Shown here in pieces: positions 30,155 to 39,603 of a DNA stretch of 64,000 nt. The DNA comes from Billgrantia gudaonensis (GTDB lineage Bacteria > Pseudomonadota > Gammaproteobacteria > Pseudomonadales > Halomonadaceae). Every line of letters starts with the position of its first letter. Position 1 is the stretch's first letter. Under the pieces are notes generated by a model. It was not told the DNA's origin. It made no database searches and saw nothing but the letters and a program-made list of their open reading frames with translations. The translations under genes were made by a program, and so were the position numbers. The stretch is from positions 248,001 to 312,000 of the forward strand of contig NZ_FNES01000002.1 of assembly GCF_900100195.1 (NCBI RefSeq). Direction: 5' to 3'.

Positions 30155-30987
30155 CGAAACAGATCCTCTTGTTTTGGTCTGATCAGTTCGTTTGCCGAAC
30201 TCTCTTCGGATTGCCAGTCGATGCCACGGAACAGCACGACCGGGGTCTTGTCGCTCTTGCCCATCACCAGGCCCGAGGCAGCGGCCAGCTCGTCGGCCAA
30301 GGCCGGCATGGTCACCGACAGCACGCGGCCGAAGGCGTCGCGTTCGCCGACCATGTCGATTCGGGCGGGGACGCGGGCCAGGCCAATGGCCACGTTGACC
30401 AGGCCCATGCGCCAGGGGCGGCCGAAGGTGTCGGTGACCACGATGCCGAGCCTTACGCCGAAGGCGGCCTCCAGGCGTTCGCACAGGCGGCGCGCACTGG
30501 CGTCGGGATCCACGGGAAGCAGGATGACGGTGTCCGCGGCGCCGACGTTGGATTCGTCCACGGCGGCGTTGGCGCAGATGAAGCCCAGGCGATGTTCGGC
30601 GATCAGGGTGCCCTCGTCCTGGTCGGGACGCTTCATGGCACGCACCACGCGGGTCGACTCGCCGAGGATGGCCTGCACCTTGCGCGGATCCTTGTTGACC
30701 CGCTCGGCGAGATCGTGGGCCTCGGCGCTCGGGGTGATATCGGCCAGGGCCACGACGCGTCCTTCGGCCTTGGAGATCACCTTGTGGGCGACGGCGAGAA
30801 TGTCGCCGTCATGCAGGGTCATGTCCCGGCGCCGCAGGCTCTCGATCAGCACCTCGGCTAGATCGTCGCCCGGGTGGATGTCGGGGATGCCCGGCAGCGC
30901 GCGGAGAACGACGCCGTCGTCCATCAGTGCGTCGTCGGCCAGGCCGGCCATGGCATCATCCCGGTGGGTGTCGTGCACAGTTTCCAT
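30151..30987 (-). CDS. cofE: Coenzyme F420-0:L-glutamate ligase
   Basis: Adds glutamate residues to F420-0. The CofE core is clear: [43 protein letters not shown] and [21 protein letters not shown] choose the ATG at 30987 (278 aa) because AGGAG lies 11 bases upstream; the ATG at 30951 (266 aa) would give a length nearer the family norm but has a weak ribosome site. The 3' end of cofC overlaps by 64 bases. Unlike mycobacterial FbiB there is no fused C-terminal FMN reductase domain. Confidence 0.9.
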   Translation of the reverse strand: METVHDTHRDDAMAGLADDALMDDGVVLRALPGIPDIHPGDDLAEVLIESLRRRDMTLHDGDILAVAHKVISKAEGRVVALADITPSAEAHDLAERVNKDPRKVQAILGESTRVVRAMKRPDQDEGTLIAEHRLGFICANAAVDESNVGAADTVILLPVDPDASARRLCERLEAAFGVRLGIVVTDTFGRPWRMGLVNVAIGLARVPARIDMVGERDAFGRVLSVTMPALADELAAASGLVMGKSDKTPVVLFRGIDWQSEESSANELIRPKQEDLFR

Positions 30988-31625
30988 AGCGTCTTCAGCT
31001 CCTGCGGCGTCTCGCCGCCGTGATGCCGGATCAAGGTGTCCAGGGTGTCGAGGTCCGCGGGGGTATCGAGGTCGAAGCGCAGGTGGGTCAGCTCCAGCAC
31101 TTGGCAGCTCAGGCCCAGGCGCAGGGCTGTCTCGCGATGCGCCTCGGCGGAGCGGGGGCCGAAACGGAACGGCAGCGCATCCGGCGGCGAGGTCAGCAGG
31201 GCGTTGGTGCCACCGTCGCTGGCCGGGCAGATCACTGCGCACGGGGCCGCGTCGAGGGTCTCGAGCAGCCGGCGGATTTCCCCTTCGTCGAGCTGGACGA
31301 TGTCCGCGGGGACCAGCAACTGGGCCGAATAGCCGCGCCGGCGGGCCCATTCGGCAGCACGGTCTGCCGCCTGGGAGAGCCCGTCGGCTGCCGCTTCCTC
31401 GAGCACCATGGCGCCGTGGGCCTGCGCCAGCCGGCCGATCGCCGGAGACGCTGTGACCACCAGCCGATCGTGTTCGGGGAAGTGCCGAGCGAAAAAGTGC
31501 AGGGTGCGTTGACACAGGCGCTGGGCCAGGGCCGAGCGATGGTCCGGCGAGAGCGTGTTGCCCAGCCGGCTCTTGGCCAGGCCGAAGGCTTTGACCGGAA
31601 TGACGATCAGCGGCTGCTCGGTCAT
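30924..31625 (-). CDS. cofC: Phospholactate (or related) guanylyltransferase
   Basis: A 233-aa nucleotidyltransferase that activates the phosphorylated three-carbon acid with GTP for F420 side-chain assembly. It starts MTEQPLIVIPVKAFGLAKSRLGNTLS, with the CofC pattern PVKxxxxAKSRL, and contains VPADIVQLD and CPASDGGTNALL. Whether the substrate is 2-phospholactate, phosphoenolpyruvate or 3-phosphoglycerate cannot be decided by eye. The start overlaps the cofD stop by 4 bases; the C-terminal tail overlaps cofE. Confidence 0.9.
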   Translation of the reverse strand: MTEQPLIVIPVKAFGLAKSRLGNTLSPDHRSALAQRLCQRTLHFFARHFPEHDRLVVTASPAIGRLAQAHGAMVLEEAAADGLSQAADRAAEWARRRGYSAQLLVPADIVQLDEGEIRRLLETLDAAPCAVICPASDGGTNALLTSPPDALPFRFGPRSAEAHRETALRLGLSCQVLELTHLRFDLDTPADLDTLDTLIRHHGGETPQELKTLWKLCTTPTGMMPWPAWPTTH

Positions 31626-32581
31626 GCCTCGACCTCCTCGCGGCGCAGGGCGCCGGCAAAGGCGAGGGTTTCCCCGGCCAGGCGCGCCTTCTCCTCGGCG
31701 TCGGTCATCAGCGTGTCCGTGGTCAACACCGTCACTCCCTCGGCCTCCAGGGCGGTGCGGTCGTCGCGGTCGCTCGCGTCGATCACCAGGCCATCGAGCA
31801 GGCCCGCATAGCTTTCGGCGACGCCCAGGTTGCTGCAGGGGTAGCCCATGGCGGTCAGCATGCGGTCCGCCGGACCCTTGACGGTGCGGCCGCCGATCAG
31901 CGGCGAGACCGCGACCCGCGTGGCGCGAGACGTCTCGATGGCGCGTCGAATGCCGGGCACGGCGAGGATGGGGGCGATGCTGACCACCGGATTGCTGGGG
32001 GCGATCAGCAGTACCTCGGCCGTCTCGATGGCTGCCAGGGCCTCGGAGGTCGGACGTGCCGTGGCAGCGCCCTCGAAGCGCACCTCGAGTACCTCGGGTC
32101 GGCAGCGCTCCCTGACGAAGTACTCCTGAAACGCCAGCCAGCCCTGCTCCGTTTTCACCGTCGTCTGCAGCGGATCGTCCGTGGGCAGCAGCAGGTCGAT
32201 GTCCACGCCCAGGGATTCGGCGATGCGCTGGGCGATGGCGCTGGGGCGAACTCCCTGGTGCCGCAGTTGGGTGCGGAAGATGTGGGTCGCCATGTCCCGG
32301 TCGCCCAGCGACATCCAGGTGTCGCAGCCGAGGCGCTCGAGACCCGCCAGCACCCGGTGGCTCTCGTCGGCCAGGCCCCAGCCCTGCCGTCGGTCGATCA
32401 GGTTCGCCAGGCTGTAGGTCAGAGTGTCGATGTCCGGCGACACCCACAGGCCGTGGAACTCCTGGTCGTCGGCCACGTTGCCGATGATCGACAGCCGTTC
32501 GGGCGAGCAGACGGCCGCCAGCCCCTCGGCCAGCTTGGCGCCTCCCACGCCGCCGGCCAGCAGGGTGACGCGGGGCGTCAT
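31622..32581 (-). CDS. cofD: 2-phospho-L-lactate transferase
   Basis: Joins the activated three-carbon phosphate to the deazaflavin Fo to give F420-0 or its dehydro form. The 319-aa protein begins MTPRVTLLAGGVGGAKLAEGL with the GGVGGAK substrate loop; IIGNVADDQEFHGLWVSPDIDT, SLGDRDMATHIFRT and APSNPVVSIAPILAVPGIR (two overlapping parts) are diagnostic. Both ends overlap their neighbours by 4 bases (cofH upstream, cofC downstream), a fully coupled gene stack. Confidence 0.94.
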   Translation of the reverse strand: MTPRVTLLAGGVGGAKLAEGLAAVCSPERLSIIGNVADDQEFHGLWVSPDIDTLTYSLANLIDRRQGWGLADESHRVLAGLERLGCDTWMSLGDRDMATHIFRTQLRHQGVRPSAIAQRIAESLGVDIDLLLPTDDPLQTTVKTEQGWLAFQEYFVRERCRPEVLEVRFEGAATARPTSEALAAIETAEVLLIAPSNPVVSIAPILAVPGIRRAIETSRATRVAVSPLIGGRTVKGPADRMLTAMGYPCSNLGVAESYAGLLDGLVIDASDRDDRTALEAEGVTVLTTDTLMTDAEEKARLAGETLAFAGALRREEVEA

Positions 32582-33798
32582 GCCAGGCCTCCAGCGGCAC
32601 GGCGAAGGGTTGGCGTGGCGGCGAGTTCGTCGAAGGTCTCTACCGTCTGGTAGAGGGTGTTGCGCCGTACCGGGCGGCGACCCATTTCGCGGATCATGTC
32701 GGCCATCTCCTCGGGCAGCATCTCCTGGCCGTGCTGGCCGCCGGCGGCTCGCGAAATGCTCTCGTTCATCAGGGTGCCGCCCAGGTCGTTGACCCCGGCC
32801 GCCAGCATCTGGCGAGCGAGTTCCGGGCCCAGCTTCACCCAGGAGGCCTGAATGTTGTCGATCCAGCCGTCGAGCATCAGGCGCGCCACTGCATGCATGC
32901 GAATGTGCTCTAGCCGTGTCGGGCCAGGGCGCACGCCTTCGTGCTCGAGAAACAGGGCCGTCTTGTAGTGCACGAACCCGAGCGGCACGAATTCGGTGAA
33001 TCCACCGGTGCGCTTCTGGATGTCGCGCAGCAGGGCGATGTGCGCCGCCCAGTGCTCGGGACCGTCGATATGGCCGTACATGATGGTGGAGGTGGTGGGC
33101 AGGCCTTCCTCGTGGGCCGTGGTGATGATCTCCACCCACTGGTCGGTGGTCAGCTTGTCGCGGGTCAGCTGCTTGCGCACCTCGGTGTCGAGGATCTCGG
33201 CAGCGGTACCCGGCATGGAGCCCAGACCGTTGTCCACCAGGTCGCGAATGAAATCGCGGTAGGAGAGACGGCTCTTGTGCGCGCCGAACCAGATCTCGAA
33301 GGGCGAGAAGGCGTGGATGTGCATGTCCGGCAAGGCTCGCTTGATGGCCTTGAGCATGTCCCGGTAGAAGTGGCCCGGAACGTTCGGATGCAGGCCGCCC
33401 TGGATGCACACTTCGGTGGCGCCCCGGTCCCAGGCCTCCTGAGCGCGGCGCACGATCTCGTCGAGGTCGAAGAACTCCGCCTCGGGGTCGTCCTTGCGCT
33501 TGGCGAAATTGCAGAAACGACACCCCATGTAGCAGACGTTGGTGTAGTTGATGTTGCGGGTGATCACGAAGGTGGCATCGTCGCCCACCCGGCGCCGACG
33601 GATCTCGTCGGCGGTGGCCGTCAGGGCGTCCAGGTCGGCGCCCTCGACCTGGAAGAGGTGTACCGCGTCAGCCTCGCTGAGCTCCCGTCCCGCCAGCACG
33701 CTCTCCAGCATGTGCCGCGTTTTGCGACTCACTCTGTGGCTGGCCAGTTCTGCCGGTTGGCGATCGAACGCTCGTAGCTGTGCTGTGGTTGTCGTCAT
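32578..33798 (-). CDS. cofH: FO synthase subunit 2 (radical SAM)
   Basis: With CofG it makes the deazaflavin chromophore Fo from tyrosine and the riboflavin precursor 5-amino-6-ribitylaminouracil. The 406-aa protein has the radical SAM motif C89-x3-C93-x2-C96 (CYMGCRFC) after RNINYTN, then EVCIQGGLHPNVPGHFYRD and SMPGTAAEILDTEVRK. CofG and CofH are separate here, unlike the fused FbiC of actinobacteria. cofG lies 28 bases upstream and GGAGACACC precedes the start. Confidence 0.95.
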   Translation of the reverse strand: MTTTTAQLRAFDRQPAELASHRVSRKTRHMLESVLAGRELSEADAVHLFQVEGADLDALTATADEIRRRRVGDDATFVITRNINYTNVCYMGCRFCNFAKRKDDPEAEFFDLDEIVRRAQEAWDRGATEVCIQGGLHPNVPGHFYRDMLKAIKRALPDMHIHAFSPFEIWFGAHKSRLSYRDFIRDLVDNGLGSMPGTAAEILDTEVRKQLTRDKLTTDQWVEIITTAHEEGLPTTSTIMYGHIDGPEHWAAHIALLRDIQKRTGGFTEFVPLGFVHYKTALFLEHEGVRPGPTRLEHIRMHAVARLMLDGWIDNIQASWVKLGPELARQMLAAGVNDLGGTLMNESISRAAGGQHGQEMLPEEMADMIREMGRRPVRRNTLYQTVETFDELAATPTLRRAAGGLA

Positions 33799-33826
33799 TG
33801 GGTGTCTCCTGTTCTGGGTCGCGGTC

Positions 33827-34960
33827 TCAGACGCACTGCTGCAGTGCCAGGCCGTCTTCGCGCACGATGTCGTCGAGCCGTTCGGCGAGGGGGGCGGCCA
33901 GGAAGCGCTGTGGCTCCTTCAGGTAGCGCGGATAGACGGCCAGGCGCTCCTCCAGGCCGTAGCCGCAGCGCGCGGTGGCCTGGCGCAGGGCCTCGATCTG
34001 GGGCCAGGCGCGTTCCGGGTTGATGTGATCGATGGTCACCGGCGAGATGCCGCCCCAGTCGTTGATGCCCGCGCCGATGTAGGCGGAGAAGCGCGATTCG
34101 AGATTGGGAGGCGCCTGGAGGCTGATGGAGGGATCCAGCGTCAGGCGAGCTAGCACCAGGGTGCGGACCATGTCGTCCAGGTCGGGTTCCGGATGATTGG
34201 CCATGGCCGTCCCCGGCTTGGCGCGGAAGTTCTGCACGATCACTTCCTGGATGTGGCCGTAATGGCGATGCTGGGCGTTGATGGCCTGCAGGCTGTCGAC
34301 ACGCTCTTCCCAGGTCTCACCGATGCCGATGAGGATGCCGGTGGTGAAGGGCACGTCGTGCTGGCCGGCCCGCTCCAGCGTGCGCAGGCGCTGGGTCGGT
34401 ACCTTGTCGGGACAGGCGTAATGGGCCTGGCCGCGCTGCAAGAGTCGGCGGCTGACGTTCTCCAGCATCATGCCCATGCTGACGCTGACCGGCTTGAGAC
34501 GGGCGACCTCTTCATCGGAGAGCGTGCCGGCGTTGACATGGGGAAGCAGCGAAGTCTCGTCCAGCACGCGGCGGCACATCTCGATCAGGTAATCGATCAT
34601 GCTCACGTGGCCGAGCCTCGCCAGGGCCTCGCGGGCTTCCGGATAGCGCAGCTCCGGCTTTTCGCCGAGGCTGAACAGAACCTCCTTGCAGCCCAGCCGC
34701 TCGCCCTCCCTGACCACGGCCATGACCTCATCCGGCGTCATGATCCGCGCGTTGGGCGAGCCCGGTTTCTGGACGAAGGTGCAGTAGCCGCAATCATCGC
34801 GGCACATGTTGGTGAGGGGAACGAAGACCTTGCGCGAGTAGGTCAGCGTCTTGCCCCAGCGATCGTCGCGCAGCCGGGCTGCATGCCGGGTCAGGTCGTC
34901 GAATTCACCGGGGGACGCCGTTTTCAGCGCCAGGGCTTCCGGGCGGGTCAGCATGGTCAT
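33827..34960 (-). CDS. cofG: FO synthase subunit 1 (radical SAM)
   Basis: First gene of the F420 operon. The 377-aa protein carries the radical SAM motif C53-x3-C57-x2-C60 (CRDDCGYC), followed by EVLFSLGEKPELRYPEA, GILIGIGETWEERVDSL and INDWGGISPVTIDHINPE, all CofG hallmarks. I start it at 34960 (MTMLTRPEAL), six bases after AGGAG; the longer in-frame reading runs through the operators into the GGDEF gene. Upstream, 34997-35046 holds RutR-type palindromes, so the operon is probably pyrimidine-controlled. Confidence 0.95.
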   Translation of the reverse strand: MTMLTRPEALALKTASPGEFDDLTRHAARLRDDRWGKTLTYSRKVFVPLTNMCRDDCGYCTFVQKPGSPNARIMTPDEVMAVVREGERLGCKEVLFSLGEKPELRYPEAREALARLGHVSMIDYLIEMCRRVLDETSLLPHVNAGTLSDEEVARLKPVSVSMGMMLENVSRRLLQRGQAHYACPDKVPTQRLRTLERAGQHDVPFTTGILIGIGETWEERVDSLQAINAQHRHYGHIQEVIVQNFRAKPGTAMANHPEPDLDDMVRTLVLARLTLDPSISLQAPPNLESRFSAYIGAGINDWGGISPVTIDHINPERAWPQIEALRQATARCGYGLEERLAVYPRYLKEPQRFLAAPLAERLDDIVREDGLALQQCV

Positions 34961-34996
34961 CGGCGCTCCTGTTGTTGTTGTGCGCTCATGACTGTT

Positions 34997-35046
34997 TTTA
35001 CCAGTCGGTAAAGAAGACCCTAGACCAGGTTTTGCCGTTTGGTCAA
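34997..35046. promoter_or_regulatory. Paired RutR-type operators upstream of cofG
   Basis: TTTACCAGTCGGTAAA (34997-35012) is a perfect 6-4-6 palindrome and differs by one base from the site upstream of the ureidopropionase operon. A second, weaker site, TTTGCCGTTTGGTCAA (35031-35046), lies 34 bases away and has a perfect TGGTCAA right half of the E. coli RutR consensus as I recall it. They occupy the 118-base gap between the GGDEF-EAL gene and cofG, 37-86 bases before the cofG start. Confidence 0.65.
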
Positions 35047-35078
35047 ATTTTGACTCGAGACGCCATGAAACCGACGAG

Positions 35079-37877
35079 TTATGCCGTTGAGTGCCGGGCC
35101 GAACGCCAGCTGATGGGGGGTTGCCACTGGTGATGCCAATCCAGCAGTGCCGCGGCCGGCATGGGGCGGGCGATACCGAACCCCTGGGCTTCCGGGCAAC
35201 CCAGCTCGATGAGCCGGCAACCCTGGGCTTCCGTCTCCACGCCTTCAGCGATGACTCGGAAATCGAAGGCCTTGGCCAGCCCGATGATGCCCTTGACGAT
35301 GGCTTGATCGCCGCGGTCCTCGAGCATGTCGCGGATGAAGGTGCGGTCGATCTTGAGACGTTCGGCGGGCAGGTACTTGAGGTACTCCAGGGCGGCATAG
35401 CCAGTACCGAAGTCGTCCAGCGAGACGCCTACTCCGAGCGCTCGACATTCGCGGATCACTTCGCCGGCACGCTGGATGTCGCCGATGGCGGCACTTTCCA
35501 GGATCTCCAGCTCCAGGCCGTTGGTTGGCAGCGTGGGGTGGCGGGCCAGATGGCGGCGCAAGGAGGCGACGAAGTTGGGCTGCTGCAGCTGCAGGGCGCT
35601 GATGTTGACGCTGACGGTGAGCGTAAGCCCTTGTCGGTGCCAACGTTCGATCTGCTCCAGGGCCGTCTCGATGACCCAGTGGCCGATGGTGATCGAGATC
35701 GGATGCTGTTCGATGGTGGGTAGGAACTCGCCGGGCGGAACCATGCCTCGTCGGGGGTCCTGCCAGCGCAGCAGCGCCTCGGCGCCGATGAGTCGGCCGC
35801 TGCTCAGATCCACCTTGGGCTGATAGTGAAGCTGCAGCTCGTGGTTCGCCAGGGCCGTTTCCAGACGCTGCACCAAGCGGGACAGGGCCGCCTGGTGGCG
35901 CTCTTGCTGTGGGTCGAACCACTGCAGGCGCTGGCGTCCATTGAGTTTGGCCTGGTGCAGCGCCTGGTGGGCGTGGCGCAGCAGCGTGTCGGCATCGACG
36001 CCATCCTCGGGAAAGGCGGTGGCGCCGAAGCTGGCCGAGCAGCGCACGGTGACATCGCCGATGCACAGCGGGCTGGACGTTTCCTGCTGGAGGCGCTGCA
36101 GGACGGTCTCGGCTTCCTGCACCGTGCCCAGTTCTTCGATGACGACAACGAATTCGTCGCCGCCCAGGCGGGCCAGGGTGTCGCCGTCGCGCAGGGCGGC
36201 ATGCAGGCGCTTGGCCAGCAGCTCCAGTACGCGATCGCCCAGCGCATGGCCGTGGCTCTCGTTGAGCGTCTTGAAGTCGTCGAGGTCGATGGCAACCACG
36301 ACGAGCTCCTTGTCGGTGCGTCGGCTCGTGGCGATGGCGTGTTGCAGCCGATCGCTGAGCAGCATGCGGTTGGGCAGGCCGGTGAGCGGGTCGTGGTAGG
36401 CACTGTGCTCCAACTGCCGCTGATGCTCGCTGGCCCGGTCGGTGATGTCGGAGAAGACCGCCACGTAGTTCTGCAACTTGCCGCGTTCGTCGTGCACGGC
36501 GTTGATGGTCAACAGCTCGGCATACACTTCGCCGTTCTTGCGGCGGTTCCAGATCTCGCCCTGCCAGGAGCCGGAGCTGGTCAGTTGCTGCCACAGCGCT
36601 CGGTAGAAGGCGTCGTCCTGGCGGCCCGACTGCAGGATGCGCGGGTTCTTGCCGATGGCTTCGTCGCGGGAATAGCCGGTGATGCGGGTGAAGGCGTCGT
36701 TGAGGTCGAGGATCGTGGCGCTGGGATCGGTGACCGTGATGCCGTCCTGGGTGTGCTGGAAGACGTTGGCGGCCAGCGTCAGCCGCGCCTGGATGTGGCG
36801 CAGGATCAGAAACGACAGCCCCACCGTGGCCAGCGCCACCAGCAGTGTCACGGCCAGGTATTTGGCCAGGTCGATGCGAGCCTTCTCCTGCAGGCGCTGG
36901 GCCGTGGCGAGAATGTCGTTGGCCAGCCCATCCTCCACCGCCTTGATGGTCTCGATCTTGGCAGTCTGCCAGGTGAACCACTGCTCGGGGGCGGGCCCCG
37001 ACGAGACGGACCCCGGCTGTTCCAGCAAGCGCTCGCGGAAGGCGTTCAGGGGTTGCAGCTCGGGCTGGCTCAGTGCCGAGAACAGGCGCTCCCGGGGTGA
37101 CGTGTCGGCCAGGCCGTTGAACGTGGTCAGGTAGGCGGCCTGCTGGCCGACCAGTTCCACCGTGCGGCGGTACATGGCGGGTGAGAGCGCATTCTCGGCC
37201 AGAGCGTCGGAGAGCGTCGCACGCTCTAGGCCAGCCAGCTCCTTGGCCATCAGCAGGGCGTGGTAGGCGCCCAGGCGACGGTTGATGGTGCCTTCGTCGG
37301 TCAGGTGCGTGAGCCGGCCGACCAGGACATTGAGCTCCCGGGTGATTCGCGTGTAATGGCTGACGGCGTCCTGGCTGGTGATGGTCAGCGCATCGGTGCG
37401 TTGGCGCAGCGCATCGACATCCTGGAACAGTGCGGTGACGGATTCGAGGTCGCGCAGGAAGCTCAGATAGCGGCTTTCGGCCTGGGGCATGTCCTGGGGC
37501 AGCGCATAGCGACTGGTCCTTTCCATCAGCCGCGACTGGGTGCTCAGGGCATCGATGTCGACCGCTTCCAGGTGCTCGATGAATCGAGCGACCTGTCGGT
37601 CGACGCTGTCGCGTGCGGCGACGATCCGCTCGCTGAAATGGCGCCCGGCGCTGCCCAACAGCCCGGCGCTCATGCCGCGTTCTACCTGGAGGACGTGAAC
37701 CAGCTCACCGGCTTCGACGGCCAGGCGAGTGAGCGACTCCAGCTCCGCCATGTTGACGGCCAGTTTCTGGCGCTCGATGGCCCCCGAGAAGGCGAGCCAG
37801 AACAGGGCTGCCAGCGGCAGGCCGAGAGCGATGACGAAGCGGGCCTCCAGGGAGAGGCGATTGAAGAACGACAGCAT
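35079..37877 (-). CDS. Membrane NIT-PAS-GGDEF-EAL cyclic-di-GMP protein
   Basis: A 932-aa sensor. Order: TM1 (about 11-33), a periplasmic helical region resembling the nitrate/nitrite-sensing NIT domain (about 40-320, LVHVLQVERGMSAGLLGS), TM2 (about 335-357), PAS (about 362-480, NVFQHTQDGITVTDPSATIL), GGDEF (LGGDEF, 572-576) and EAL (EALLRW from 700; DDFGTGYAALEYL; KIDRTFI). The inhibitory RxxD site (RDGD) lies five residues before GGDEF. Both cyclase and phosphodiesterase motifs look intact, so the net activity is unclear. It may link nitrate to motility or biofilm control. Confidence 0.88.
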   Translation of the reverse strand: MLSFFNRLSLEARFVIALGLPLAALFWLAFSGAIERQKLAVNMAELESLTRLAVEAGELVHVLQVERGMSAGLLGSAGRHFSERIVAARDSVDRQVARFIEHLEAVDIDALSTQSRLMERTSRYALPQDMPQAESRYLSFLRDLESVTALFQDVDALRQRTDALTITSQDAVSHYTRITRELNVLVGRLTHLTDEGTINRRLGAYHALLMAKELAGLERATLSDALAENALSPAMYRRTVELVGQQAAYLTTFNGLADTSPRERLFSALSQPELQPLNAFRERLLEQPGSVSSGPAPEQWFTWQTAKIETIKAVEDGLANDILATAQRLQEKARIDLAKYLAVTLLVALATVGLSFLILRHIQARLTLAANVFQHTQDGITVTDPSATILDLNDAFTRITGYSRDEAIGKNPRILQSGRQDDAFYRALWQQLTSSGSWQGEIWNRRKNGEVYAELLTINAVHDERGKLQNYVAVFSDITDRASEHQRQLEHSAYHDPLTGLPNRMLLSDRLQHAIATSRRTDKELVVVAIDLDDFKTLNESHGHALGDRVLELLAKRLHAALRDGDTLARLGGDEFVVVIEELGTVQEAETVLQRLQQETSSPLCIGDVTVRCSASFGATAFPEDGVDADTLLRHAHQALHQAKLNGRQRLQWFDPQQERHQAALSRLVQRLETALANHELQLHYQPKVDLSSGRLIGAEALLRWQDPRRGMVPPGEFLPTIEQHPISITIGHWVIETALEQIERWHRQGLTLTVSVNISALQLQQPNFVASLRRHLARHPTLPTNGLELEILESAAIGDIQRAGEVIRECRALGVGVSLDDFGTGYAALEYLKYLPAERLKIDRTFIRDMLEDRGDQAIVKGIIGLAKAFDFRVIAEGVETEAQGCRLIELGCPEAQGFGIARPMPAAALLDWHHQWQPPISWRSARHSTA

Positions 37878-38290
37878 GTGACGAGATTCTCTGGGCCGGA
37901 CGCGCAGCGCACGGCGGTGGGCTTGGGCACAAGGCGATGTCTCGTCGACAGGGAGGGGGCGTCGAGGTGGAGCGGACGGGCTCGGCGGATGGTTGGTTTT
38001 TATGGCCGAACCCGGTCATTTTGGCAATGGTCGGGCAAGTCCGACAGGTTGCCAGGATAGCCGATTCCGGAGGCGTTGACTGCACCTGGCGGGCTGTCGA
38101 CGGGCGACATCGACAGGCAGAGCCGCAGAGATGGAGTGGAGTGTCGCGTATGGAGAGCAGAAGGAGAAGTGGCGTATCCTGTCGATGGGGCGCACCAGAC
38201 CACAGCTCACGGCTAGCGAGGTGCCGCCGCTGATCGTGTGCAGCGACGGCCGTGAGGCGGTCTGCCACGCTTTGGAGAGGAGCGTATCGA
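37878..38290. other. Non-coding gap between the GGDEF-EAL and TauE genes
   Basis: About 410 bases between divergent genes. Open frames here lack ribosome sites and recognisable products. It should hold promoters in both directions, but I see no strong palindrome, riboswitch or terminator. Confidence 0.5.
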
Positions 38291-39061
38291 GTGATACTGA
38301 CGGCCATGGAAGCGCTTTCGCCGCTCTCGGGCGGTGCCAACCTGGTGCTGCTGGCGCTGTCCACCCTCACCTCGGCCATTACCGCGGCGCTGGGCGTGGG
38401 GGGCGGCGTGCTGATGATCATGGCGCTGGCTCAGGTGATGCCAGCGGCAGCGGTGATTCCGGTGCACGGCATGGTGCAGCTGGGCTCCAACGTGGGACGG
38501 GTGGCGCTCACCTGGCGTCACGTCGACCGTGCCGTGATGGCCGCCTTCGTGCCTGGTGTGGTGCTCGGCGCGCTGCTCGCTGCCTGGCTGCTGGTGCGCC
38601 TGCCGCCGGGAGTGCTGGAGCTGTGCATCGCCGCCTTCGTGCTCTACTCCTGCTGGGGCTGGGGGCTACCCAAGCGCGCCCTGGGCGGCGCCGGCACCTT
38701 CGTGGCCGGGACGGCCACCACGGTGCTTTCCAATTTCGTGGGAGCCAGCGGCCCGCTGGTGGCGGCGTTCATCAAGGAGGGGCGAGCCGAGCGGCTGCCG
38801 CGGGTGGCCACCTTCTCCGCCTGCATGACCGTGCAGCACCTACCCAAGGCGATCATCTTCGGGGCGGCGGGCTTCGTGTTCCGCGACTGGCTGGCCTTCA
38901 TCCTGGCGATGGTCGCGGCCGGCTTCGTGGGCACCTGGCTGGGCCTGCGGCTGATGCAGAGGGTCAGCGACCGGCGCTTCGATGCGCTCTTCAAATGGGT
39001 GCTGACGCTGCTCGCCCTGCGCCTGATCTGGCTGGGTGGCCAGCGCCTGTGGGGGGGCTGA
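38291..39061 (+). CDS. TauE/SafE-family membrane permease
   Basis: Membrane protein of 256 aa with about eight helices in the TauE/SafE (sulfite/organic anion exporter) family. The repeated family pattern is visible as TSAITAALGVGGGVLMIMAL and GTFVAGTATTVLSNFVGASGPLVAA in two overlapping pieces. I favour the GTG start at 38291 because GAGGAG (38277-38282) lies eight bases upstream; the ATG at 38306 would remove only five residues. The substrate is not evident from the neighbours. Confidence 0.83.
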   Translation: MILTAMEALSPLSGGANLVLLALSTLTSAITAALGVGGGVLMIMALAQVMPAAAVIPVHGMVQLGSNVGRVALTWRHVDRAVMAAFVPGVVLGALLAAWLLVRLPPGVLELCIAAFVLYSCWGWGLPKRALGGAGTFVAGTATTVLSNFVGASGPLVAAFIKEGRAERLPRVATFSACMTVQHLPKAIIFGAAGFVFRDWLAFILAMVAAGFVGTWLGLRLMQRVSDRRFDALFKWVLTLLALRLIWLGGQRLWGG

Positions 39062-39164
39062 AGGGCGTGCAGGCGGTCCTCGTGCGAGACATGGGGAATC
39101 GTCTCATCCCTTCGCGGGTCTCAGAGTCGTGGTGTCACCGCCGATTCGCAAAGAGGAGACTGAC

Positions 39165-39593
39165 ATGCAGCACTGGGCAAGGTGTCTCGTTGCGGTGGTT
39201 CTGTTCGGGGGGCTAAGCGGCTGTGCCGGTATCCAGGATTCGCGCGAGAGGGCCATCGAGCTGCGCCCGGACGAATCCTACGAGGTGATGGCGCCGGGGG
39301 CCTATCTTTTCACCTTCACGCTAGACACCCGTTCGCGGGTGGTGCTGGAAAGCGAGACCCGACCCGGTGATTTCGTCAGTTCGCCGGCCGGCGTGCTGCT
39401 CGACAGCGAGGGGCGGGAGGTCGCCCGCGACTGGACCAGCGGGCGCGGCAGCAATTTCCGCATCGAAGAAGAGTTGCCGGCCGGCACCTGGTATCTGCGC
39501 ACCCGCGACCCGCATGCGTGTCTCTCCGTGCGCCACTGCACGGATCGCGACAACCGCTATCGGGTGCATTTCAGGCTGGATGAGATGCCCTGA
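39165..39593 (+). CDS. Small predicted outer-membrane or periplasmic lipoprotein
   Basis: A 142-aa protein with a lipoprotein signal: MQHWARCLVAVVLFGGLSGC, lipobox LSGC with C20 as the lipidated residue; the next residues A-G do not include the Asp2 inner-membrane retention signal. The rest is beta-rich (YLFTFTLDTRSRVVLESETR, GTWYLRTRDP), like small pre-peptidase-type beta domains. Two further Cys (CLSVRHC) could form a disulfide. AGAGGAG lies upstream. I do not recognise a named family. Confidence 0.75.
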   Translation: MQHWARCLVAVVLFGGLSGCAGIQDSRERAIELRPDESYEVMAPGAYLFTFTLDTRSRVVLESETRPGDFVSSPAGVLLDSEGREVARDWTSGRGSNFRIEEELPAGTWYLRTRDPHACLSVRHCTDRDNRYRVHFRLDEMP

Positions 39594-39603
39594 GAAGGGG
39601 CGC

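Noticed and set aside
38131..39216. Open frame of 361 codons overlapping the TauE gene
   Set aside because: Gly/Arg/Ala-rich out-of-frame reading; the TauE frame has membrane helices and a good ribosome site.
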